Source of the DNA: Phenylobacterium haematophilum
GTDB lineage: Bacteria > Pseudomonadota > Alphaproteobacteria > Caulobacterales > Caulobacteraceae
NCBI RefSeq assembly: GCF_014196295.1
Contig: NZ_JACIDK010000006.1
Span: 185,147 to 249,146 of the forward strand
DNA length: 64,000 nucleotides
Direction of reading: 5' to 3'
Positions within the stretch are counted from its first letter, which is position 1. Each line of letters opens with the position of its first letter. The notes under the pieces were generated by a model. The model worked only from the letters and a program-made list of their open reading frames with translations, ran no database searches and was not told where the DNA came from. Below are positions 17,762-25,882 of this stretch, in pieces. Made by a program: the position numbers and the translations under genes.

Positions 17762-19138
17762 TCAGCCGCGTGCCGTATCGAATCGGGCGCACCCAGACGG
17801 CCCATCAAGCCAGCCGCCCCTGAACCCGGCCCGCTCAAGACCCCTGCGTATGCAGGGGCAATGACGCATCAGGTCCCACAGCAGACCATTGCGATGGTTT
17901 TCGATCATCAGCACGACTGGGCCTTCATTGAGTCCGAAATGCCAAGGCGACACCCACCAGTCGTAGGGACTTCCAGGCGCGCCCGGATAGGTCGGATTGA
18001 AGGCCGCCTTGAAGCCATAGGCGTTGTCGCGTTTCAGCTGCGCCTGGTGGATACAGAAATCGAGGGCGGGCCCGACGATCTCGGGCGCGAAGGGCAGGGA
18101 CGCAGCGACGGCCCAGGGCGCGAGGGTGCCGTCATCGGGACCATAGGGGACGCCTCGGGCGACATAGTCCTCGAACCGGCGTTCCACGCCGTCGAGACTG
18201 AGCGTAGCGGGCCCGGGCCCCTCGCTGGCGGTGACGCCCCAGCAATGTTCGCCATAGCCCGCGAACCGACCCGGATTTTCGATGGCGTAGCGCTGCTGCA
18301 CATAGGTGGCGCGACGGCTGTTCTCGAAATAGTCGCTGCCGCGCTCGCGCATGACGGCGTCCTGGAGGCCGCGCAGATCAAGCCAGACATGGGACAGTTG
18401 ATGGATGAAGAGGGGTCCGGCATAGAGGTAGTCGTAACCATAGTGGCGCTCCCACCGGAACGTCGACGTCCAGGCGACATAGCTGACGCCTGAAAGGGGA
18501 TGGGTGGGCGAGCCCAATCCCAGGACATAGAGCAGCAGCGCCTCGTCATAGCCTTCCCAGCGATAGGGCAGGAAGCCGGCCTCCGGCGTCCATCCATGCG
18601 TGACGGTATCGCCCCCGTCCTGCGCCCATGCCCAATCGGCGCGGGCGTATAAGGCCTCGGCGAGGAAGCGAATCTCAGCTTCGGCGTCCGCGGACTCCGT
18701 GAAATAGGCGCCTGCCGCCAGCGCGCCGGCGAGAAGCAACGCGCTGTCGATGGTGGAGAGCTCGCACGTCCAGGCTCGGCGGCCGGTCTGCATGTCCAGG
18801 AAGTGATAGTAGAATCCGCGGTGTCCGGTCGCGTCCGACGCCTCGCCCTGTGGGCTATTCCAGAAGAAGCGAAGGGTCGCCAGGGTCCGTTGGATGGCCG
18901 TTTCACGGCTCATGTAGCCGCGTTCGACACCTACCGGATAGCAGGCCAACGCAAGGCCGGTCGCGGCGATGCTGGCGGGCCAACCGGGTTCGGTCTTGTC
19001 GCGCACCAAGCCGTTGGCGGGGTTGGTCTCATGTCGGAAATAGCCGAACGTCTCGCGCTGCAGCGTGCTCAGGTCGTCTTGTCGCTCCGCCTCGGTCCTC
19101 ACCTGATCATTCCCACCTGAGCGCCCTCGGCGTCGCAT
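17762..19138 (-). CDS. Glucoamylase-like / GH144-type beta-1,2-glucanase-like protein
   Basis: A 458-residue protein of the PF10091 'glycoamylase' group, with an (alpha/alpha) barrel pattern: LQRETFGYFRHETNPANGLV at the N-terminus, STIDSALLLAGAL, EGYDEALLLYVLGLGS, GPLFIHQLSHVW, EHCWGVTASEGPG, PYGPDDGTLAPWA and DWWVSPWHFGLNEGPVVLMIENHR. Characterised GH144 members are endo-beta-1,2-glucanases, and a related domain lies inside cyclic glucan synthases, so a role in processing or degrading the glucan made by the 4.2-12.8 kb gene is reasonable inference. I see no signal peptide, so location is uncertain. The start could instead be the GTG at 19102; the first 20 residues are not conserved in character. 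Confidence 0.8.
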   Translation of the reverse strand: MRRRGRSGGNDQVRTEAERQDDLSTLQRETFGYFRHETNPANGLVRDKTEPGWPASIAATGLALACYPVGVERGYMSRETAIQRTLATLRFFWNSPQGEASDATGHRGFYYHFLDMQTGRRAWTCELSTIDSALLLAGALAAGAYFTESADAEAEIRFLAEALYARADWAWAQDGGDTVTHGWTPEAGFLPYRWEGYDEALLLYVLGLGSPTHPLSGVSYVAWTSTFRWERHYGYDYLYAGPLFIHQLSHVWLDLRGLQDAVMRERGSDYFENSRRATYVQQRYAIENPGRFAGYGEHCWGVTASEGPGPATLSLDGVERRFEDYVARGVPYGPDDGTLAPWAVAASLPFAPEIVGPALDFCIHQAQLKRDNAYGFKAAFNPTYPGAPGSPYDWWVSPWHFGLNEGPVVLMIENHRNGLLWDLMRHCPCIRRGLERAGFRGGWLDGPSGCARFDTARG

Positions 19139-19333
19139 GCGGCCCCTGGCGTCGCCCAGCCCGCACTTAAGGTTTCGCCGTGGACCAACATCGAGATGTA
19201 AGGATCCCGATCCGGATGCGTCTTCTTCTGACGACCGACCATGAAAGAGTTCACGCCGACACGTTTCGGGCGCCCCCGAGTCGCTGGGATCGGCGTTGAT
19301 GTTTCAGAGGTCGAATGAACAGGAGGCAGGCTC

Positions 19334-19558
19334 ATGACACAGTGCATCTCCAGCCTTGGCGGACCCTCACCGCTCAAGGAAATGATCACCTTTGAGGTGG
19401 TCAAGGAACCCTACGGTTGGGCGGTGCGGCGTGATCGCAGCATGATGACGCCGTTCTGGTGCAAGGACCTGGCGATCGCCGAAGCTGGCCGGATGGTGGA
19501 CGCCTTGCGCCGTCATGGCGCGAAGGCCGAGATTCGGATCGCGGACGACGAAACCTAA
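19334..19558 (+). CDS. Small DUF2188-like protein
   Basis: A 74-residue soluble protein preceded by an excellent AGGAGG ribosome site 8 bases before the ATG. The core EVVKEPYGWAVRRD, then an alanine-rich helix (AIAEAGRMVDALRRHGAKAEIRI), is a compact beta-alpha-beta layout reminiscent of DUF2188-type small proteins that predict as stress or desiccation associated. Assignment to that family is tentative. It stands alone between two - strand genes. The 195 bases upstream (19139-19333) hold an unconvincing reading frame on the - strand and no clear regulatory motif. Confidence 0.6.
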   Translation: MTQCISSLGGPSPLKEMITFEVVKEPYGWAVRRDRSMMTPFWCKDLAIAEAGRMVDALRRHGAKAEIRIADDET

Positions 19559-19692
19559 CGGGTCTGCGGGCTCGTTTGGGAAGGCGCGCCTGTGATGAGA
19601 CGGTAAAGTCGCGGGCGAGACATCCGAACCCGCCCGTCGCCCATCAGGCGATCTTTGGAGCATGTGAACACTGCGGAAATCGCGACTCGTAG

Positions 19693-21321
19693 TCAAGGCG
19701 CTACGCCTCGCGTCACGAGCAGCAATGCGATCATGCCAGATGCGAGGCAGTAAATCAGCATCGGCGGTAGGGTGAAGCGGATAATTGCGCCCTCATGACG
19801 AAGCAACCCGACGACGGCCGCGGCGGATACCACATTTACGACGGAGATCATGTTGCCCGCATTGGCTCCGAGCATTTGCGCTGCGAGCACGATGGTCGCC
19901 GGCACGCCGGCGTTTTCGGCGGCGACCAGTTGAAACTGTGCAAACATCATGTTGCTGAACGTGGCGCTGCCCGAGAGGAAGGCGCCAAAGGCGCCGATAA
20001 CCGGAGCGACGAGCGGCCAAGCGGAACCGGTGAGGTCAGCGGCGGCCCTGGCGAGTTCCACGGGCATGCTGGCGAGCCCCGCGTCGTTGAAGCCAGAATG
20101 AATGAAGATTCGGACCATCGGCACGGCGGATCCCAACGCCGCTACGCTGCCCACCAAAGCGCCGCCCGCCTCTCGCAACGCTGAACCTGAACGCTGAAGG
20201 CCTAGATGGTGAAGGGGAAGGGTCAGCAAGGCGACGACGATGAAAACGGTCCCTGGCGAATAGAACGGCTCGAATGAGGCGCCGATTTCGGTGCCAAGAA
20301 TACGATCCCATGAGACGGAGACCTCTCGCAGCCAGGTCCTAAGGGGGAGGAGGTCGATCCGCGTGACCAACAACAATCCCGCCAGCAACAGATAGGGAGC
20401 CCACGCCCGTCCCAGCGACATCGTGGAGCCGACCAGTGCGTCGGTCGATCGAGGTGGCTCTGGCCATGATACCAGTCTCGGGGGAAGCAGCAGGCCCAAA
20501 CGGGCCACGGGGATCGTCACGGCCAGCCCGACCAGAGCGCCGATGAGGGAGGGAAATTCCGGCCCCAGCAGGACCGCCGCCGCGAGCGCCGGCAATGTGA
20601 AGGCAAGCCCGGCGAAGATCGCGAACCTCCAGATTTCAAGGCCTTCGCTCCAACTCCGCCGCGGATGGAAAAATCTGGTCAGCATCACCACCATGATCAA
20701 CGGCACGAAGGCGCCGACAAACACGTCGATGCTGACCGCCTGCAGCACCACAGCCTCGAGAAAGCCCGGCTCTCCGGCCGCCGTCAGACCTGCCGGGCCC
20801 GAACCGGTCGTCTTCAACCCTTCCGCCAGGCCGACAACGACCGGCGTCCCTAGCGCGCCGAATGAGACGGGGCTGCTGTCGGCCACCAGCGCGAGCACGA
20901 CGGCCGACAACGGTGTGAAGCCTAGGGCGACCAACAGGGGCGCGGTCACCGCCGCCGGCGTTCCAAATCCCGCAGCACCCTCGAGGAAAGCGCCAAACAA
21001 CCACGCAATCAGGATGACCTGAACCCGGGGGTCAGGCGTGATGTGGGTGAAACCCCGTCGGATCGCCGCCAAACCGCCACTGGCGTTGAGAATCTTCAGG
21101 AGCAACACGGCGCCAAAGACGATCCACAGGATCGAAGCGGCGATGAGCGCGCCCTCAATGCCAGCCGCCACGACATGCCGGACTGGAACCTTCCAAATGA
21201 GGACGGCCACGCCAGCGGTGAGCGCCAGGCTGAGCGGCATGGCCCGGGCGGCTGGCAGACGCAGGACGACGAGGAGGCCGAAGACCGCCATCAACGGCGT
21301 GAGCCCGGCGAGAATCAACAT
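19693..21321 (-). CDS. lldP: L-lactate permease family transporter
   Basis: A 542-residue integral membrane protein of the LctP/LldP family, which takes up lactate (and often glycolate) with protons. About a dozen hydrophobic segments are evident, with the family blocks [54 protein letters not shown] and the C-terminal [14 protein letters not shown]. Length is typical. It is the last gene of a - strand run after cfa and the type II GAPDH, 51 bases behind the latter. The context suggests lactate as an input for the PEP synthase/gluconeogenic set; substrate is inferred from the family. Confidence 0.93.
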   Translation of the reverse strand: MLILAGLTPLMAVFGLLVVLRLPAARAMPLSLALTAGVAVLIWKVPVRHVVAAGIEGALIAASILWIVFGAVLLLKILNASGGLAAIRRGFTHITPDPRVQVILIAWLFGAFLEGAAGFGTPAAVTAPLLVALGFTPLSAVVLALVADSSPVSFGALGTPVVVGLAEGLKTTGSGPAGLTAAGEPGFLEAVVLQAVSIDVFVGAFVPLIMVVMLTRFFHPRRSWSEGLEIWRFAIFAGLAFTLPALAAAVLLGPEFPSLIGALVGLAVTIPVARLGLLLPPRLVSWPEPPRSTDALVGSTMSLGRAWAPYLLLAGLLLVTRIDLLPLRTWLREVSVSWDRILGTEIGASFEPFYSPGTVFIVVALLTLPLHHLGLQRSGSALREAGGALVGSVAALGSAVPMVRIFIHSGFNDAGLASMPVELARAAADLTGSAWPLVAPVIGAFGAFLSGSATFSNMMFAQFQLVAAENAGVPATIVLAAQMLGANAGNMISVVNVVSAAAVVGLLRHEGAIIRFTLPPMLIYCLASGMIALLLVTRGVAP

Positions 21322-21372
21322 GGCGACTCCCCGGTACGACGACGCCCAACAGCAATCGCCGACCGCCGCAAT

Positions 21373-22434
21373 CTAGGTGTTTCGAACCGAAGCCAAACTC
21401 TCGAGGCCGCCGATGCCGAGGCTGGCGTTGGTCTTGGCGATGGAGGTTTCGGCGTCCGGCGCGGCGCGCCGCAGAGCCCGAATGGCGTCTATCGTTTCCG
21501 GGATCACGATCGCCTGGTTGTCGACCATATAGGCGTAGAAGAGCTCGTCGCCTTCGACCCGGAGCATGTCGGTCCATAAAGCCACCTCGTAGAGGTTGGC
21601 GTGGGGCCGCCCAATGTCGGCCATGAGTTCCTTGACCGTGTTCAGGGCCCCCAGTCCGTCGCCGGTCTGAATGGCCGCGATGCGCGATGACGCCTTGAAG
21701 GCGGCGAGCACCTCGGCCTTCTCTGCGGCGCGGGTCATCTGCACCGACCAGTAGTGCAGGTGCGCGAGGGTTTCGGGAACCTTGACGGCCATGGTCACCA
21801 CGTCGAGGTCCGGATCGACGCTCTTGGCGTCGGGCCCTTGGTGGCTGGGAATCTCCGGTTCCGGCACCAGGGTATTCATGATCCCGCTGTGATCGCTTTC
21901 CCAGGGGTCGGTGGCGCGCCGCAGGAGCGTGCCCCGCGCGCGCCGCAACAGACCCGCGCGCTTGAGGGCGGTCAGGGTGCGCACGATCGATGTGGTGTTG
22001 CACGAGACAACCCGGGTCGCCTCACGGCCCAAGGCCCCCGCATAGCTGGACTCGGCGACGAAGGAGTGACCGGTGACCTCATGCTTTTCGCCGCCCTGGA
22101 CAATGAAGGGCTTGCCGCTGCGCCGGTAGAGCTCAGCGTTCGCCGCGCCGACGTGTTTGGGCGTACAATCCACCAGGACATCGGCGGCCGCGATGAGCTG
22201 CGTGAGGTCGCCCTCGATGGGCAGGCCCGCGGTTTGCATCGCCTGCGCATCCTTCGACGTCGCTCCAAACAGTTTCACGCCCTGGCGCGAGGCGACCTGA
22301 AGCCGCCAATCGGCGCTCACGTCCGCCACCCCGTGCAGGATCATGTCGTCCTGGGCCGCGACCGCCTGCGCGACACGCTTGCCGATCACGCCATAGCCGA
22401 TGACGCCCACTCGGATCTGTTCGGGCTCGCTCAT
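21373..22434 (-). CDS. gap2: Type II (archaeal-type) glyceraldehyde-3-phosphate dehydrogenase
   Basis: Predicted phosphorylating GAPDH of the archaeal class, 353 residues. The N-terminal nucleotide fold reads VGVIGYGVIGKRVAQAV, followed by DCTPKHVGAANAELY, QGGEKHE, catalytic SCNTTSIVRTL with Cys 145, SHQGPDAKSVDPDLDVVTMAVKVP, and the C-terminal IPETIDAIRAL and INKTN-like IAKTNASLGI. These are signatures of the type II enzyme, not of the classical bacterial GapA (which has ASCTTN). The ribosome site is AAGGAGG upstream of ATG 22434. It sits between cfa and lldP and complements pgk, fba and eno in the window. Cofactor preference (NAD or NADP) cannot be read safely. Confidence 0.88.
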   Translation of the reverse strand: MSEPEQIRVGVIGYGVIGKRVAQAVAAQDDMILHGVADVSADWRLQVASRQGVKLFGATSKDAQAMQTAGLPIEGDLTQLIAAADVLVDCTPKHVGAANAELYRRSGKPFIVQGGEKHEVTGHSFVAESSYAGALGREATRVVSCNTTSIVRTLTALKRAGLLRRARGTLLRRATDPWESDHSGIMNTLVPEPEIPSHQGPDAKSVDPDLDVVTMAVKVPETLAHLHYWSVQMTRAAEKAEVLAAFKASSRIAAIQTGDGLGALNTVKELMADIGRPHANLYEVALWTDMLRVEGDELFYAYMVDNQAIVIPETIDAIRALRRAAPDAETSIAKTNASLGIGGLESLASVRNT

Positions 22435-22478
22435 GGGATTGTCCTCCTTCAGGGGGCGCCAGGCGGCGCGGGGATGTT

Positions 22479-23741
22479 TCAGCCAAGCAGATCCGCAGCC
22501 TGGCGGCGCTCGTTGTCCACCATGTAGTCGCGGGTGAGGGGGGCGGCGGTGACCCGACGCGCCAGCTGAATCTGGAACACCATCAGGCCGCCGACACGGA
22601 ACGCGGCTTCACAGACGGCGAGATAATATTCCCACATCCGGCAAAACCGCTCGTCATAGAGGGCGGCGGCCTGCGCCCGCCGGGCCTGGAAGCGTTCGGA
22701 CCAGCGCTGCAAAGTCTCGGCATAGTGCAGCCGCAGGATCTCCACATCGGTCACCCACAGGTCGCTCTTCTCGACGCTGGCCAACACCTCTGACAGCGAT
22801 GGGCAGTAGCCGCCCGGGAAGATGTACTTGTCGATCCACGGGTCGCTGTCTCCCGGCGGATTGCGGTGGCCGATCGCGTGGATCACGGCCAACCCATCCG
22901 GGGCCAGCCGGCGACGGATCACGTCGAAGAATTCGCCGAAATGCGGCTCCCCGACATGTTCGAACATGCCGACGGAGACGATCCGGTCGAAGGTCCCGGT
23001 CGAATGCCGATAGTCTTGCAGATGAAACCGGACGCGATCGTCCAGGCCTTCCTCATGAACGCGCGCTTGCGCGACCGCCAGCTGCTCCTGCGACAGGGTG
23101 AGGCCATCGACCTCGACCCCGTGACGCTGCGCCAAGTCGAGCGCCAGACCACCCCATCCGGAGCCGATGTCGAGAACGCGAGCGCCCGATTCCAGGCAGA
23201 GCTTCGCGGCGAGGTGCGACTTCTTCTTCGCCTGGGCCTCGTCAAGGGTCTCGTCGCCGGTTTGAAAGTAGGCGCACGAATACTGAAGGTCCTCATCAAG
23301 GAACAGTTTGTAGAGCTCTTTCGACAGGTCGTAGTGATGAGCCACATTGACGCGCGCACGCTCCACCGGATTGTGGCGCTGAAGCTTTTGAACCGGCGCG
23401 GCGAAGGCGCGAAGGGTCTGGGCCTCCTTGGTCAGGGCCTCGGCCGCGGCGACCGCGATAAGGAGGAAGTCACGTAGGCTGCCTTCCTGAACGACGAGGC
23501 CGCCGTCCATATAGGCTTCGCCCGCCCGGAGGCTGGGGCTGGCGAGCAAGCGGGCCGGCTCTTCGGGATCTGTCAAACGCACCGTCGCGAAGGGCGCCTC
23601 GCCCGTCCCGAACACGTGACGTCCGTCCCAGGGGTCGAGGACGACGAGCGTGCCGTATTGAACAGCCCGTTCCAGCACCTTGGCCAGCACAGTGAACGCC
23701 GCCCGATCGGGCAAAACAGCACGCAGCGCCTGTCTCAGCAT
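22479..23741 (-). CDS. cfa: Cyclopropane-fatty-acyl-phospholipid synthase
   Basis: Adds a methylene group from S-adenosylmethionine across double bonds of membrane phospholipid acyl chains, a stationary-phase and stress modification. The protein is 420 residues. The substrate-domain motif NVAHHYDLSKELYKLFLD (about 132-149) precedes QYSCAYFQ, the SAM motif VLDIGSGWGG at 189-198, SVGMFEHVG and IDKYIFPGGYCPSL. The start at ATG 23741 has only a weak AAGAGA ribosome site. The next gene, type II GAPDH, starts 44 bases after its stop, so co-transcription is likely. Confidence 0.95.
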   Translation of the reverse strand: MLRQALRAVLPDRAAFTVLAKVLERAVQYGTLVVLDPWDGRHVFGTGEAPFATVRLTDPEEPARLLASPSLRAGEAYMDGGLVVQEGSLRDFLLIAVAAAEALTKEAQTLRAFAAPVQKLQRHNPVERARVNVAHHYDLSKELYKLFLDEDLQYSCAYFQTGDETLDEAQAKKKSHLAAKLCLESGARVLDIGSGWGGLALDLAQRHGVEVDGLTLSQEQLAVAQARVHEEGLDDRVRFHLQDYRHSTGTFDRIVSVGMFEHVGEPHFGEFFDVIRRRLAPDGLAVIHAIGHRNPPGDSDPWIDKYIFPGGYCPSLSEVLASVEKSDLWVTDVEILRLHYAETLQRWSERFQARRAQAAALYDERFCRMWEYYLAVCEAAFRVGGLMVFQIQLARRVTAAPLTRDYMVDNERRQAADLLG

Positions 23742-23880
23742 CGGATAGTCTCTTGTTGCCTTGTGGGTTTACGTCGGGATTTGAAGACTAAGACGGCGAA
23801 CCCGCCGACGCCTTACAGTTGCGGAGCGTCAGGGTCTTCGCAGCGAGATCGCGAGGCGCGGGGTCGACGTCGCGGCGCGC

Positions 23881-24572
23881 TCAGGCGCCTTGGACCATGG
23901 CGTCGGCGCGTTGTTTCGCCCAGCAGTCGCTGAGCGCGCATTCGCGGCACTTGGCGCTCTGGACGCGGCGCAGATCGGCGCGGGCGCGATGCAGCCGCAC
24001 CCCGCCATTGGTGGCGCTCAAGCCTCGATCCGCCGCTACCGTCTTGAGCGGGCGTTCGTGGAGGTAGACCGCCCTGAGCAGCTCGGCGTAGGGGGGCGAA
24101 GCTCCGCCAGCGTCGCCTTCAGGCATTCGGCGGGGGTTGCGAGGTCAGGGGCGTCGGCCCCCGCGTCGGGCGCGGGCGCGGCGGCCATGGCCTCGGCCAT
24201 GCGCCGCTGCGCCGCGGCCCGGCGATAGCGGTCAACGACCAGACGGCGCAGCGATACACTCATCCATGCGTCCGGCCGCTCGGCGGCGGCCAGCGTCGGC
24301 GCATGCTTGAGGAAGCGGATGAGGGCCTCCTGCCAGACATCCTCCGCGTCGTCGCCGGCGGGCAGGCGCGCGCGCAGATAGCGGAGCTGGCGGGGCCGCT
24401 CGGCGTCGAGCGCGCGCGCAAAGCCCTCAAGAGGGACCCAGGTCTTCGACGTACCCTCACAAGCTTCCAACCGTTGCAATGTTTGACAGTGTGCGTCGTC
24501 GTTCGTTCTATTAGCGCGATCACAGAGCATTCGACCGTCCCTTGTCGTTTCCAGGGGAGCACTCGACTCCAA
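23881..24572 (-). pseudogene. ECF-type sigma factor with a frameshift between regions 2 and 4
   Basis: Region 2 lies in one frame (RYLRARLPAGDDAEDVWQEA, then LRRLVVDRYRRAAAQRR). Region 4 lies in another (YAELLRAVYLHERPLKTVAA, then GGVRLHRARADLRR), ending in a cysteine tail KCRECALSDCW like that of the sigma factor at 15.5 kb. The frames meet at a run of six C (G on the + strand, 24091-24096); one more C would restore RPPYAELL and a continuous protein. This is either an indel in the assembly or culture, or a real or programmed frameshift. The 5' end is uncertain: similarity starts near 24440, with no good ATG or ribosome site close by. A divergent AT-rich intergenic region with an FNR-like box lies upstream. 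Confidence 0.75.
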
Positions 24573-24870
24573 ATTACGGCTTGGGGTTGATCGAAATCAA
24601 GGACTATCTGTATTTTCCGAAATGAAATATAGTCTGAGGGATTTCTGATCTTCGCACGTATAAGAAACCATCAGACCTACAGTCCAAATCCACTCCCCGG
24701 CGTGCTGCGGTTGGGCTGACAGCCGCGCTCAGGCGTCGTCGGGGGTTTCACCGCATCGCGGCCTCATCTTGGCGTTCCATCACGTGGCGGGCGTAAGCTC
24801 CGAGGCTGCGCTTCGTCTCTATAGGGCGGCGTCTCCTCAAGGGGCGCCGCGGCCTGGAGGAAGCACGCAC
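24573..24870. other. AT-rich divergent intergenic region
   Basis: Between the frameshifted sigma factor and plsC. The stretch 24590-24700 is much more AT-rich than its surroundings, and holds the FNR-like box (24587-24600) and a TATAGT hexamer at 24628-24633 on the + strand. An in-frame TTG extension of plsC to 24769 exists but is unlikely to be translated. I see no RNA gene here. Confidence 0.5.
24587..24600. promoter_or_regulatory. FNR/FixK-type box, perfect palindrome arms
   Basis: TTGATCGAAATCAA matches the FNR/FixK consensus TTGAT-N4-ATCAA in all ten specified bases. It lies between the divergent sigma factor and plsC. On the + strand a TATAGT hexamer is about 37 bases from the box centre, somewhat too far for a classic class II site (about 32), so which gene it controls is open. 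Confidence 0.6.
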
Positions 24871-25575
24871 TTGGGCAGATTGAGATCGTGGGTCTTTCAG
24901 ATTCTTTGGGCGGGGTGGACGGCAGTGTTCGCCTTGGTCATCCCGGCATTGTGGCTAAGTCGATCACCGCCCACCGCGATCCGCCTGATCACACGCGTTT
25001 GGGCGCGCGGTGTCCTGGCGCTGCTCGCCGCGGTCACCGGCGTCCGATATATTGAGCGCGGTCGCGAGCTTCTTCCGCCGAAGCCATGCCTGATCGTGGC
25101 GAACCATCAGTCGACCTGGGAGACCATCGCCGCGCTGGTGCTGTTCCCCGACGTCGCCATCGTCGCAAAACGTGAATTGCTGAAGATTCCCGTGATGGGC
25201 TGGTATCTTGAACACTCGCCGATGGTGGTGATCGATCGCGCCGACGCGGCCAAGGCGCTGAGAGAGATGACCGCAGCCTGCCGCGCTGCGCTGTCGGAGG
25301 GACGATCGGTGCTGATCTTTCCGGAAGGCACCCGCAGGGCCCCTGGATCGCCTGTGATCTTCAAACGCGGCGTCGAGTTTCTCTATCGGACACTCGGCGT
25401 ACCCGCCGTGGTGGTCACCCATGACTCGGGTCATCATTGGAAACGAGACGGCCTTCTGTCCCCCGGCGTCATTGGCGTCACGATCCTGCCGCCGATCGCT
25501 CCGGGCCTCAACGCTGCGCAGTTTGTTCGGACGGCCCAGACGATGATGGGCGCCGCCCAAAAGGAGATCCCATGA
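24871..25575 (+). CDS. plsC: 1-acyl-sn-glycerol-3-phosphate acyltransferase
   Basis: Acylates lysophosphatidic acid to phosphatidic acid at the membrane. Motif I is NHQSTWE (an HX4E variant of the usual HX4D), followed by AKRELLKIPVMGWYL, a FPEGTRRAPG block (motif III) and the VPAVVVTHDSG block. An N-terminal membrane helix (ILWAGWTAVFALVIPALWL) is present. I chose TTG 24871 because GGAGGAA lies eight bases before it and the resulting 234 residues is the normal PlsC length; the frame extends to a TTG at 24769 without ribosome site. The stop overlaps the ATG of the next small gene (ATGATG). Confidence 0.88.
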   Translation: MGRLRSWVFQILWAGWTAVFALVIPALWLSRSPPTAIRLITRVWARGVLALLAAVTGVRYIERGRELLPPKPCLIVANHQSTWETIAALVLFPDVAIVAKRELLKIPVMGWYLEHSPMVVIDRADAAKALREMTAACRAALSEGRSVLIFPEGTRRAPGSPVIFKRGVEFLYRTLGVPAVVVTHDSGHHWKRDGLLSPGVIGVTILPPIAPGLNAAQFVRTAQTMMGAAQKEIP

Positions 25576-25796
25576 TGTCCGCTCTCAAGGAAGTCGCCGG
25601 GCGGAAGATCCGCCGCAGACGTTCTCGAGGCGCCGCGAGGGTGTGTTCTACGCACCAGGCGGGGCGGCGCGCATGTGACGCGCAGGTCGAGGACAAGATC
25701 GACGACGCGCTCGCCGACAGCTTCCCCGCCAGTGATCCGCCGGCCTTTGTGCGACCTGGAGCCCAGATCAGGCCCCAGGACTGCCCCGGCGCCTAA
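25572..25796 (+). CDS. Small protein with conserved 'ADSFPASDPPA' tail
   Basis: A 74-residue protein whose ATG overlaps the plsC stop and has AAGGAG six bases upstream, so it is translationally coupled to plsC. The basic N-terminal half (GRKIRRRRSRG) is followed by VEDKIDDALADSFPASDPPAF. The DALADSFPASDPPA block recurs in many short proteobacterial proteins of unknown function. The reading frame is open far upstream inside plsC, which is a shadow. No function is proposed. Confidence 0.6.
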   Translation: MMSALKEVAGRKIRRRRSRGAARVCSTHQAGRRACDAQVEDKIDDALADSFPASDPPAFVRPGAQIRPQDCPGA

Positions 25797-25882
25797 GGAT
25801 CGCCTTTGATGTGATGGCGAAAAAATCTATCAGGATCCGCGGCGGTCCAGTTCGCAACTGCACGGAGAAAGGCGTCTCGACC

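Noticed and set aside
19099..19404. 101-codon - strand frame upstream of the GH144-like gene
   Set aside because: It overlaps the start of the accepted 19334 gene (which has a perfect ribosome site) and has no motif.
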